Positions 17,305 to 24,963 of a stretch of 64,000 nucleotides of DNA are shown piece by piece. Below the pieces are notes generated by a model. The model had not been told where the DNA came from, did no database searches, and was given only the letters and a program-made list of their open reading frames with translations. Position 1 is the stretch's first letter. Every line of letters starts with the position of its first letter. Position numbers and translations under genes: made by a program. The stretch comes from Geobacteraceae bacterium (lineage in GTDB: Bacteria > Desulfobacterota > Desulfuromonadia > Geobacterales > Geobacteraceae), in NCBI GenBank assembly GCA_009773645.1, contig WSYB01000001.1, positions 100,644 through 164,643 on the forward strand, written 5' to 3'.

Positions 17305-17889
17305 ATGAAAAAGACGATTATTGCCACAAGTATTGCCGTGTTAATGTTTGTGTCTCAAGCCTTTGCTATCTTAATTGATCAAGAAAGTCCATATGTTAGT
17401 CCAGTAATTGTACTTAACCCTGATTTGAATTGGCAGCAAACTGTTACTGTTGGCAAATCTGGGCATCTTATGGGAATAGATCTATACGGTACAGGTGAAT
17501 CAACTGACTTAATTCTATATATTAATAATGGGGCTGGGTGGCAGTACGACACAAGCGACTATTCTGCAACAGTAAATTTTAGCACGGCTCTAGGATGGCA
17601 ATATTTTGATGTATCGAATGCTGGTTTGAATTATTCGATTGGCGACCAATTTGTAATTGGACTTATGGGGACAGATCCTACTTCTGTAAGGATTGGTGGC
17701 TCTGCTCTTCCACCGCTAAATGCTTATGTATCAAATACATATGTAGGTGGACCTATAGAATCTGACTATAATATTGCATTTCGAACATATGTAGATGCGG
17801 GGAGTCCAGTACCCGAACCGTCCACGATTGTCCTTCTTGTCGCAGGTCTTGCCGGTCTTGGATTGCTGAGAAAAAGAACGGAACTATAA
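17305..17889 (+). CDS. PEP-CTERM sorting-signal exported protein
   Basis: 194 residues. A signal peptide (about residues 1-21, ending SQAFA) is followed by a beta-rich extracellular domain and a canonical PEP-CTERM tail: PVPEPST, a hydrophobic helix, then RKR near the end. Such proteins are processed by an exosortase, which is not in this window. The SD AAAGGAG sits at proper spacing before the ATG at 17305. The gene is visibly richer in A+T than every neighbour, which suggests later acquisition. The middle domain is not recognised; choice-of-anchor-like domains are possible. It lies among other exported repeat proteins and remnants. Confidence 0.85.
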   Translation: MKKTIIATSIAVLMFVSQAFAILIDQESPYVSPVIVLNPDLNWQQTVTVGKSGHLMGIDLYGTGESTDLILYINNGAGWQYDTSDYSATVNFSTALGWQYFDVSNAGLNYSIGDQFVIGLMGTDPTSVRIGGSALPPLNAYVSNTYVGGPIESDYNIAFRTYVDAGSPVPEPSTIVLLVAGLAGLGLLRKRTEL

Positions 17890-17910
17890 CCAAAACAAAG
17901 GTACGATTTT

Positions 17911-17999
17911 TCCTCCCCCTTTCGTAAAGGGGGATCGAGGGGGATTTAGCTCAGCCGGTTTCTAAATCCTCCCCTGCCCCCCCTTTACAAAAGGGGGGA
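17911..17999 (+). repeat. CCCCCTTT/AAAGGGGG dispersed repeat
   Basis: Two arms of the type CCCCCTTTCGTAAAGGGGG and CCCCCCTTTACAAAAGGGGGG surround a TTTAG...TAAAT core. It is non-coding, downstream of the PEP-CTERM gene, and could act as a stem-loop at the transcript end. Confidence 0.75.
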
Positions 18000-18067
18000 A
18001 ATAGGATCAACCTTTTTTTGGGTTATAGGTCCGAAAAAGAATCACTTACGAGGGAAAGAACTAAAGA

Positions 18068-18120
18068 GTCAAGTCTCAACTCTATACATAACTTGAAGAT
18101 GTCGGTGGTTGAGACTTGAC
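18068..18120 (+). repeat. Perfect 13-bp inverted repeat
   Basis: GTCAAGTCTCAAC (18068-18080) is the exact reverse complement of GTTGAGACTTGAC (18108-18120), with a 27-bp loop. There is no gene in it. It is followed directly by the tandem repeats at 18117-18162. Confidence 0.9.
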
Positions 18121-18162
18121 CCTTGAGAGTGTGACCCTTGAGAGTGATGACCCTTGAGAGTG
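18117..18162 (+). repeat. Three tandem 15-bp repeats
   Basis: TGACCCTTGAGAGTG occurs at 18117-18131, 18132-18146 and 18148-18162. The first copy overlaps the right arm of the inverted repeat. The block lies 54 bp before the SARP-like site at 18216. Confidence 0.9.
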
Positions 18163-18215
18163 ACCGGGGAAAACCGCTAACCAAGGTTGTTATATGTCTG
18201 CATTTTTTCCGGAAT

Positions 18216-18250
18216 ATGTAAGCAATCTGTAACCGCTTTCATATTACCAT
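18216..18250 (+). promoter_or_regulatory. SARP-like direct-repeat site 2, upstream of the CNB-transporter operon
   Basis: Heptamers ATGTAAG (18216-18222) and CTGTAAC (18227-18233) separated by CAAT; 11 bp later TACCAT (18245-18250). The arrangement is identical to sites at 15984 and 24833. It would drive the six-gene operon starting at 18304. Confidence 0.6.
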
Positions 18251-18303
18251 TCATCCCTCAAAGCATTTCATCCGGCATATCCGATGTTTCGCAGGAGGTG
18301 ATC

Positions 18304-18513
18304 ATGGAAACCTACATTGTGCGCATTTACCGCAAGGGAGCTACGGCTTCAGACGGTATCGCAGGCATGGTGGAAGACGTGGCCCGGCAAAAGGAAAAGG
18401 GATTCAGCACTCCGGCAGAGCTTTGCCGGATTCTCGATCTCCGGATGGGCAACGGGTCAAACGGCAACCGCGAAAATGAAACACCCGGCAACGGGAAGGA
18501 AGCCGAAACTTGA
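18304..18513 (+). CDS. Small conserved protein, YVVRIYR family, copy 2
   Basis: 69 residues, paralogue of the protein at 16059; soluble, function unknown. The N-terminus METYIVRIYRKG is predicted strand-like, the middle has GIAGMVEDVARQKEKGF, and the tail is Asn/Gly/Glu-rich and probably disordered. A strong SD (GCAGGAGGTG) precedes the ATG at 18304. Its stop overlaps the TTG start of the first transporter (TTGA), so it is the lead gene of the operon and may be needed for translation of the transporter. It could be a small regulator or accessory subunit; nothing in the sequence decides. Confidence 0.75.
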   Translation: METYIVRIYRKGATASDGIAGMVEDVARQKEKGFSTPAELCRILDLRMGNGSNGNRENETPGNGKEAET

Positions 18514-20408
18514 AGCAGATAAACTTCAGCGCATTGCCCCTTTTCAAGGGGCTTGACAGGATTGAGATCGCCAAGCTGATCCCCAGCCTGATCACCGAGC
18601 ATGTTCACGCCGGAGCCGATCTGTTCAGGCAGGGTGATCCCGGCGACTCCCTGTTAATCATCGTCAAGGGAAAGGTCAGCGTTTTTCTCGAAACCGGCAT
18701 CGAAGGCGTTCGCGAGCTCGCAACGCTCGGCCACGGAGAATGCTTCGGGGAAATGGCGCTTCTGACGGGAGCGCCGAGATCGGCCACAGTCCGGACCCTC
18801 ACCGATGCAACCCTTCTCAGGCTCCCGAAGGAAAACTTCGACGAGCTGCTGAAAAAACACCATTCCCTCTCGGTCCACTTTGCCGGCGTCCTCGCCGGCC
18901 GGCTCTCGTCGGTCAATGCCGTGCCGGGTCCCGATGCCGTTGCCGATGAACCCGGAGCTTATTTCCACATCGACGGGGATGCGGTCGCGAAGGGAAAGGG
19001 GGCAGGTCTCGAACTTCTCAAGAACCGCAAGATCATCACCTTCATCCTCCTGGTGACCCTCTGCTCTCTTTCCACCCTCTTTATGCAGCATGCCGGTTTC
19101 TCTTTTTCGCACATCGTCCTCCTGGAGCTGATCCTCGCCGCCACCATCATCTGGAGCTTCGACATCATCCCGTACCACGCCGTCTCCATCGCGCTCCCCA
19201 TGTTCGCCGTCCTGTTCGGCATCAGCACTACCGAGCGGGCATTTTCCGGCTTCTCCAGGCCTTACTGGTTCCTGGCCCTCGGAGTTTTCGCCCTGTCGGC
19301 GGCCATCTTCCGCACCGGTCTCCTTTACCGGCTGGCGCTCCTGATCATGCTGCGCTTCCCCGGCAACTACTTCGGGCAGACCTTTGCGCTAGCTCTCGCG
19401 GGATTCATTCTCACCCCCCTGATCCCTTCCGCCTACGGCCGCTCCATCCTTGCGAGCCCCATCGCCGTCACCATGAGCGAAACGATGCGGCTGAAGAAGG
19501 ACAGCCCCGGCACCATCGGCATCGCCATGGCATGCCTGCTCGGCTTCGGGCACATGAGCTTCATGTTCATGAACGGGTCGGCAACCTGCGCCTTCGTGAT
19601 GGGGCTCATTCCCGGGGGCGGGAAAGCGGTGTCGTGGGGGGGATGGCTGGAGGCGGCGCTTCCCCTGGGGATTTCCTTCTTCCTCATGTCGTACGCCGCC
19701 ATCATCCTCCTCTACCGGCCGGACAAGCCGACGCGGCTTCCGCCTGAGACGGTTGAAGCCCAACTGAAGGCGCTGGGGCCGTGGACCGGGAAGGAGAAGG
19801 TGGCGCTCGCCACCGTCATTGCCTCCATCGCCGCCTTCGCCACCGAACCGCTCCACCATCTGAACGAGGCGTGGATCGCCATGTTCGGCTTTCTCTTCGT
19901 CTTCGCCACCGGCACGCTGGAGGAAAAATCGATCCGCTCCGACATGGACTGGAGCTTCCTCATCGCCCTCGGCGCCATGGTGGGATTCGGCGACGTCCTG
20001 GCCGAAAGCGGGCTGGTGAACCTGCTGGTCTCCGCCATAAACCCGTACCTCCAGCTCTTCAGCGGCAGCAAGACCCTCTTCCTCATGGCGTTCAGCCTGG
20101 CGGTCCACCTGGTACGCTGCGCACTCCCCCTCACGCCTGGGCTCTTGGTGAGCATGCTGGCCGCGATTCCGGTCCTCTCCAGCATCGGTATCGACCCGTT
20201 CGTGACGGGGCTGGTGGCGCTAGCCTCCGGCAATCCGTGGATACTTAAACAGCAGAACAGCATATATCGCAACGTCTGGAAGGCGACCGAAGGAAAGCTC
20301 TTCCACCACGAAGACACGATGAAGATCGCCCTCCTGCACGTCGCCATCGTTACGGCCGCCGTGGGGATTTCGGTGCCGTACTGGGAACATCTGGGGCTCA
20401 TACGGTGA
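18510..20408 (+). CDS. cNMP-binding domain fused to SLC13/DASS-type anion transporter, copy 1
   Basis: 632 residues. Residues about 8-120 form a cyclic-nucleotide-binding domain with the phosphate-binding cassette intact (CFGEMALLTGAPRSATV: the Glu and the Arg that contact ribose and phosphate in CRP-like domains). From about 170 to the end there are roughly a dozen hydrophobic segments of the sodium:sulfate/dicarboxylate symporter type, with the conserved FGHMSFMFMNGSATCAF stretch. The start is a TTG at 18510 overlapping the preceding stop. The substrate cannot be told. A cytosolic cNMP-gated carboxylate or anion carrier is the simplest reading. A second copy follows after 3 bp. Confidence 0.85.
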   Translation: MKQINFSALPLFKGLDRIEIAKLIPSLITEHVHAGADLFRQGDPGDSLLIIVKGKVSVFLETGIEGVRELATLGHGECFGEMALLTGAPRSATVRTLTDATLLRLPKENFDELLKKHHSLSVHFAGVLAGRLSSVNAVPGPDAVADEPGAYFHIDGDAVAKGKGAGLELLKNRKIITFILLVTLCSLSTLFMQHAGFSFSHIVLLELILAATIIWSFDIIPYHAVSIALPMFAVLFGISTTERAFSGFSRPYWFLALGVFALSAAIFRTGLLYRLALLIMLRFPGNYFGQTFALALAGFILTPLIPSAYGRSILASPIAVTMSETMRLKKDSPGTIGIAMACLLGFGHMSFMFMNGSATCAFVMGLIPGGGKAVSWGGWLEAALPLGISFFLMSYAAIILLYRPDKPTRLPPETVEAQLKALGPWTGKEKVALATVIASIAAFATEPLHHLNEAWIAMFGFLFVFATGTLEEKSIRSDMDWSFLIALGAMVGFGDVLAESGLVNLLVSAINPYLQLFSGSKTLFLMAFSLAVHLVRCALPLTPGLLVSMLAAIPVLSSIGIDPFVTGLVALASGNPWILKQQNSIYRNVWKATEGKLFHHEDTMKIALLHVAIVTAAVGISVPYWEHLGLIR

Positions 20409-20411
20409 TGC

Positions 20412-22301
20412 ATGCAGAACATTGATTTCCGCAATATTCCGCTCTTCAGCGGCCTGGACCGTATCAGCCTCGCCAGGCTGATTCCGCGCCTCGTGAAACG
20501 CGAGGCGCCGGAGGCGACCCTCCTCGTGGCGGAGGGTGACCCGGGAGACTGCCTCTACGTCATCGTCAGCGGGCTGGCAAAGGTCTACCGGTTGGATGGC
20601 GGCGAGGAACGGGAGCTGGCGATCCTGGGGGCGGGAGACTGCTTCGGGGAAATGTCGCTTTTGCGGGGGGAGCCCCGTTCCGCCAGCGTTAGCGCCCACA
20701 CCGACCTGGTGCTGTTCCAGCTCACCCGGGAGAACTTCGACGACCTCCTCCGCAGACACCACTCCCTGGGGGTGCACCTTGCGGAAGTGCTGGCGGGGAG
20801 GTTGGCGCAGGCCTATACGGAATCCTCCTCACTCCCGCATCCAGCGGCGACCCTTGCCGGGGATACCCCCGTTCCCCCGTCATCCTCCGGCTTTGCGGCA
20901 GCGCTTCTGCAGCGACGCGAGATGCGTGCCGTGCTGCTGACCCTCGTCGGGGTGCTCCTCGCCTACCCCTTCCTTTCCCGCAGCGGTCTTCCGTGGCGCG
21001 ACCTGGTGCTGCTGGAACTCCTCCTGGGGGCCACCATCGCCTGGGGCTGTAATGCCTTTTCGTACCACGCGGTGGCGGTATCGCTGCCAGTGCTCACGGT
21101 GCTCTGCGGCGCGGCCGGGGCGGAAAAGGCGTTTGCCGGGTTCTCCAGCCCCTCATGGTTCCTGGTGCTTGGGGTCTTCGCCGTTTCCGCCGCCATCTCC
21201 CGCACGGGCCTTCTTTACCGCCTGGTGCTCCTGATGGTCCACCGCTTCCCCCGCCGCTACGGCGCCCAGACATTTGCCCTCGCCCTGGCCGGGCTCCTGC
21301 TGACGCCGGTCATCCCCTCTTCCAACGGCCGGGCGGTGCTGTCGGGGCCGCTGGTCCTCAACATCTGCGAAGCGCTCGGCTTTTCCAAGGATTCCCCCGG
21401 CGCCGTCGGGATGGGGATGGCGACGCTGCTGGGCTTCGGACACATGAGCTTCATGTTCATGAACGGCACGGCCACCTGTTTCCTGGCTCTGGGACTTTTG
21501 CCGAAAGAGGCGGCGGCGAGCATCTCCTGGGGTAGCTGGGCGTTCTACGCCCTGCCGCTCGGGATTGCCTACTTCGCCGTCTCGATCCTTCTCCTCCTCT
21601 TCATGTACCGGCCGGTGGAGACGAAGGCGCTCCCCCCCGAGGTGATCGAGGCACAGCTGAAGGCGCTCGGGAAGATGACCCGAAAAGAAAAGATCTCCCT
21701 CTGGGTGGTGGTCTTCTCGCTTCTGGGATTCGTCACCGAGCCGCTCCACGGGATCAACGGCGCCTGGGTGGCGATGGTGAGCTTCCTCCTCCTCTTCGTC
21801 ACGTCGGTCCTGGACGAGGGGGCGGTCCGGCGGGACATCGACTGGAACTTCCTCATCTCTTTCGGCGCCCTCATCGGCTTCGGCGGGGTCATCTCCGCAA
21901 GCTCCATCCCCGGCGCCGCGGCCGCCTCCATTGGGGGGATCATCGGAAGCATCACCACCAGCGGCTGGCTTTTCCTCCCGCTTGTGGCGCTGACGGTGTA
22001 CGTCCTGCGGCTCTCGCTCCCCCTGCCGGCGGGGCTGCTGGTTTCCATCCTCGTCTTCACCCCCATCGCAGGCACCTTGGGGATCCACCCCTTCGTCATC
22101 GCCCTGGTGGCACTGGTGGCAAGCAACCCCTTCTTCGTGCCGTTCCAGAACGCGGTCTACCAAAATTTCCTGGAGAGCACAGAGGGAAAGCTCTTTTCCC
22201 ATGTGCAGGCGCGGAGATACTCGTGGGCGCAACTGGCGGCCGTGCTGACGGCGGTGGTGCTGAGCATCCCGGTCTGGCGGCTCATGGGACTCATACAGTG
22301 A
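20412..22301 (+). CDS. cNMP-binding domain fused to SLC13/DASS-type anion transporter, copy 2
   Basis: 629 residues, tandem paralogue of the preceding gene, aligned along its whole length (NIPLFSGLDRISLARLIPRL; CFGEMSLLRGEPRSASV; FGHMSFMFMNGTATCF). The cNMP contact Glu and Arg are kept. The linker between sensor and transporter is Pro/Ser-rich. The ATG at 20412 follows the previous stop by 3 bp; the gene ends on a TGA that overlaps the kinase ATG by one base. Divergence between the copies indicates an old duplication, perhaps giving different substrates or a heterodimer. The transport domain belongs to the same fold as citrate/dicarboxylate carriers. Confidence 0.85.
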   Translation: MQNIDFRNIPLFSGLDRISLARLIPRLVKREAPEATLLVAEGDPGDCLYVIVSGLAKVYRLDGGEERELAILGAGDCFGEMSLLRGEPRSASVSAHTDLVLFQLTRENFDDLLRRHHSLGVHLAEVLAGRLAQAYTESSSLPHPAATLAGDTPVPPSSSGFAAALLQRREMRAVLLTLVGVLLAYPFLSRSGLPWRDLVLLELLLGATIAWGCNAFSYHAVAVSLPVLTVLCGAAGAEKAFAGFSSPSWFLVLGVFAVSAAISRTGLLYRLVLLMVHRFPRRYGAQTFALALAGLLLTPVIPSSNGRAVLSGPLVLNICEALGFSKDSPGAVGMGMATLLGFGHMSFMFMNGTATCFLALGLLPKEAAASISWGSWAFYALPLGIAYFAVSILLLLFMYRPVETKALPPEVIEAQLKALGKMTRKEKISLWVVVFSLLGFVTEPLHGINGAWVAMVSFLLLFVTSVLDEGAVRRDIDWNFLISFGALIGFGGVISASSIPGAAAASIGGIIGSITTSGWLFLPLVALTVYVLRLSLPLPAGLLVSILVFTPIAGTLGIHPFVIALVALVASNPFFVPFQNAVYQNFLESTEGKLFSHVQARRYSWAQLAAVLTAVVLSIPVWRLMGLIQ

Positions 22302-23506
22302 TGCAAAAGACCATTGAAAAACAGCTGGCCGCCCTGGTCGAGATGGCGACCCTGATCGGCTCCAGCATGGATCCGCTGGAGATAACCGAACGGGCGACAG
22401 CCTCGGCCATGGAACTGGTCAATGCCGAGGCGGGGAGCCTGATGCTGCTCGATGAAAAGCGTTGGGAGCTCTTCTTTCAGGTGGCCCTTGGAGAAAAAGG
22501 GGCTCTCATCAAGGACATAAGACTGAAAAAGGGGGAAGGGATCGCCGGTTGGGTGGTGGAAAACCGGGTGCCGGTCCTGGTGAACGATGTGCAGCGCGAC
22601 CCCCGCTTCAACCGGACGGTGGACAGAATCAGCAGGTTTCAGACCTTGGCCATGCTCTGCGTGCCGTTGATAACCCCCAAGGGTAGAGTTCTCGGGGTGC
22701 TGCAGGCGATCAACAAGCATCGTGGAAAGTTCTCCGAAGAAGACCTTGCGATGCTCCGGACGCTGGCAGCTCCTGTTGCCGTGGCGCTGGAAAACGCCTT
22801 CCTCTATGAGCAGAACTCCCGGCAGATGCAGGCCATCATCTCCCAGGAGCGGCAGCACCGCCAGGAAAAGGAAAAGCTCATCAGGGACCTGCACGATGGA
22901 ATCGGCGGTCTTGCCGCCAACGTCAGCATTCTGGCCGAGGTGGGACGGCGTGCCGATAGCAGAGCCGACATGGACTCCTGTCTGGCAACTATCGCCGACC
23001 TCTCCCGTGAGGCCGTTGCCGAGATTCGGGCCTTCATGAATACCGTCGAAGAGGGGACCCTGACCTGGCAGGCCCTGGCAGGGGAACTGCGCCATTTCGG
23101 CAGTACACTGCTGGCACCGCACGGCATCAACTGCCACTGCTCCGCCGACATTGCCGGCCGGCAGCCTTCTCCCGGCCTTTTTTTTTATCAATCGGTCTGT
23201 CGCATTGCACGGGAAGCCCTTACCAATGTAGTGAAGCATGCGGCGGCCGGAAATGTAGCGATCGGCCTCTCGGTCCGGCGGCGGCGACTCTCCCTTACCA
23301 TCGCCGATGACGGACGAGGGGTTTCCGGCGCTGAACCACCCGGACGGGGGCTGGCCAACATGCGGAAACGTGCCGAGGAGTTGGGAGGTTCATACACGAT
23401 CATCGTTGCCGGAGGAACCACCATCAGCATCGATATCCCCTTGCCCGGCAAGAGCGCCACGCCATCGACAACCAGCCGCCGTCTTCCTTGGAGGCCCGTC
23501 CAATGA
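22301..23506 (+). CDS. GAF-domain sensor histidine kinase, NarL/DesK-type (HisKA_3)
   Basis: 401 residues, no membrane segment. A GAF domain (about 20-165) is followed by a HisKA_3 dimerisation helix with the phospho-acceptor His198 in RDLHDGIGG, and a HATPase (N box REALTNVVKHA, G1 ADDGRG, G2 GRGLANM). The ATG at 22301 shares a base with the preceding TGA, and the stop overlaps the regulator ATG (ATGA). A signal from the cytosol, perhaps a small molecule bound by GAF, is likely. Its partner is surely the next gene. The co-operonic transporters suggest sensing of the transported substrate or of the energy state. Confidence 0.9.
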   Translation: MQKTIEKQLAALVEMATLIGSSMDPLEITERATASAMELVNAEAGSLMLLDEKRWELFFQVALGEKGALIKDIRLKKGEGIAGWVVENRVPVLVNDVQRDPRFNRTVDRISRFQTLAMLCVPLITPKGRVLGVLQAINKHRGKFSEEDLAMLRTLAAPVAVALENAFLYEQNSRQMQAIISQERQHRQEKEKLIRDLHDGIGGLAANVSILAEVGRRADSRADMDSCLATIADLSREAVAEIRAFMNTVEEGTLTWQALAGELRHFGSTLLAPHGINCHCSADIAGRQPSPGLFFYQSVCRIAREALTNVVKHAAAGNVAIGLSVRRRRLSLTIADDGRGVSGAEPPGRGLANMRKRAEELGGSYTIIVAGGTTISIDIPLPGKSATPSTTSRRLPWRPVQ

Positions 23507-24132
23507 GAATTGTAATTGTCGAGGACAACCGGCTGCTTCGGGAAAACCTCAGCATTCTCCTGGCCGGGGAGCCCGGAATCACCGTTGCCGGAGCTTTCGG
23601 CTCGGCCGAGGATACCCTTGCAGGTCTCGGCGTGATAGAGTTCGACATTGTGCTCGTCGATCTTGATCTGCCGGGGATGAACGGCGTCGAACTGATCCGC
23701 CGGATCAGGCGATTTCATCCCGACTCCGACATCATGGTGCACACCATCTTCGAAGACCGCGACACGGTCTTCTCCGCCCTGAAAGCCGGCGCCACCGGCT
23801 ACATCCTCAAGGGGAGCACGCCGCGGATACTGGTGGAATCACTCGAGAGCCTTCACAATGGCGGTGCCCCCATGAGCCCGAAGATCGCCCGCAAAGTCAT
23901 CCACGAGTTTCAGTCCCGGGAACAGGGAAGCCCTGAAGATCGCATCCTCTCCTCGCGGGAAAAAAGCGTCGTCAAAGGCCTGGAGCATGGGATGTCCTAC
24001 AAGGAAATTGCCGACCGGCTTTGCATCAGCCCCCACACCGTCCATACCCACATCAAGAATATTTACGAAAAGCTTCAGGCCAAAGACCGGCCAAGCGCCC
24101 TCCTGACGGCCCGCAAAAGGGGGTTGATATGA
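23503..24132 (+). CDS. NarL/FixJ-family response regulator
   Basis: 209 residues. The receiver domain has the acidic pair EDN near the N-terminus and the phospho-acceptor Asp53 (VDLDLPG). The C-terminal LuxR-type HTH is complete (LSSREKSVVKGL, SYKEIADRL, SPHTVHTHIKNIYEKL). The ATG at 23503 overlaps the kinase stop; the in-frame codons upstream lie inside the kinase. It is the cognate regulator of the GAF kinase. NarL-type proteins bind short inverted heptamers; I did not find a convincing one at the operon start. Confidence 0.92.
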   Translation: MRIVIVEDNRLLRENLSILLAGEPGITVAGAFGSAEDTLAGLGVIEFDIVLVDLDLPGMNGVELIRRIRRFHPDSDIMVHTIFEDRDTVFSALKAGATGYILKGSTPRILVESLESLHNGGAPMSPKIARKVIHEFQSREQGSPEDRILSSREKSVVKGLEHGMSYKEIADRLCISPHTVHTHIKNIYEKLQAKDRPSALLTARKRGLI

Positions 24133-24242
24133 ACTACCCCGAAAATACCCTCTGCCGGGTATTGTTAGTCACCAACCTTACCGCTTTAATGATCACAAAG
24201 CAGAATCCGGCATTTTTCGCTGTTCGGGAAAGGGAGGGGAAC

Positions 24243-24482
24243 ATGAAACGTTCAACAAAGGGGTGGTGCCGGCTTGCAGCATCGGTGACATCTGCGCTTG
24301 CCTGGCAGATTGCATCTTGGGGAACCGCTGCGGGCATTGAAAACCAAGGTGTGTTGGATGCCATGCTGAACGATGACGTGTGGAGGGGGTGGGACATCAT
24401 CTTCGGCGTAATTCTGCTTGCCGTCATGCTGACTCTGAAAAAACGCTTCATGGGAAATGAGAGGAATGGTGAAGAAGGTTGA
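24243..24482 (+). CDS. Small membrane protein at the end of the two-component operon
   Basis: 79 residues, not recognised. The N-terminus (MKRSTKGW then a hydrophobic stretch to about residue 29) looks like a signal peptide or first membrane segment; a second hydrophobic segment, GWDIIFGVILLAVML, is followed by KKRF, giving a cytosolic tail. The ATG at 24243 has a strong SD (GGGAGGGG). An in-frame ATG at 24129 overlapping the regulator stop would give 117 residues but has no SD and an unlikely N-terminus. It may be an accessory subunit of the transporters or the kinase. Confidence 0.6.
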   Translation: MKRSTKGWCRLAASVTSALAWQIASWGTAAGIENQGVLDAMLNDDVWRGWDIIFGVILLAVMLTLKKRFMGNERNGEEG

Positions 24483-24706
24483 TGCTCTCGCAAATTGTCA
24501 TTCCCGAAGCGATTTTGATCGGGAATCCAGACTGTAACCCATTGAAATCATGGATGCCCGATAGAGCCATTCCGGCATGACAAATCGCAAAGAAGCTAAG
24601 ACGCAAAGGAAAAGAAATCAAGACATTACCTGAGTAGAACTAATCTCCCGCTTTTGGCGGCTACTGAATCCCCTCTCCATGAGGGAGAGGGCTAGGGTGA
24701 GGGGGG
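24480..24706 (+). repeat. Intergenic mosaic of dispersed repeats
   Basis: This part of the 480-bp gap before the giant surface gene has no ORF. It starts with TGATGCTCTCGCAAATT, identical to the left end of the element at 35071. A degraded TGTCATTCCCG...CGGGAATCCAG repeat (about 24497-24592) follows, then a CCCTCTCC/GGGAGAGGG repeat (24672-24706). Confidence 0.75.
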
Positions 24707-24832
24707 TAGAGTTGATAAATGTGGCGCTGCTGCCCCCCTTTGCGACTCTGCGTCATTGCGTCATTGCGTTACGGCTTGCAGTTGCCGTTAGATTTCCAAT
24801 TAAAATACGAAAGACCCAAAATAATCTCGAAT

Positions 24833-24867
24833 ATGTAATCAATCTGTAAGTTGGTCTGCCGTATATT
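24833..24867 (+). promoter_or_regulatory. SARP-like direct-repeat site 3, upstream of the giant dockerin protein
   Basis: Heptamers ATGTAAT (24833-24839) and CTGTAAG (24844-24850) separated by CAAT; 11 bp later TATATT (24862-24867). With site 2 it shares GAATATGTAA-N-CAATCTGTAA. The 5' UTR to the ATG at 24964 would be about 90 nt. Confidence 0.6.
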
Positions 24868-24963
24868 AATTAAACGAAAAACAGTGTTTTGGAATTTGGC
24901 TGCGCATCATGGCGGTGTTGGTGAGCTGGCTTGAAGCCCTTAACGCATGACGGAGGTAGATAT

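Noticed and set aside
24129-24482. 117-codon version of the small membrane protein
   Set aside because: The start overlaps the regulator stop but has no SD, while an internal ATG at 24243 has a strong SD and a signal-like N-terminus.
24483-24963. Cyclic-di-GMP (GEMM) or other riboswitch before the giant gene
   Set aside because: The conserved GEMM core was not found by eye; the region is repeats plus the direct-repeat promoter site.
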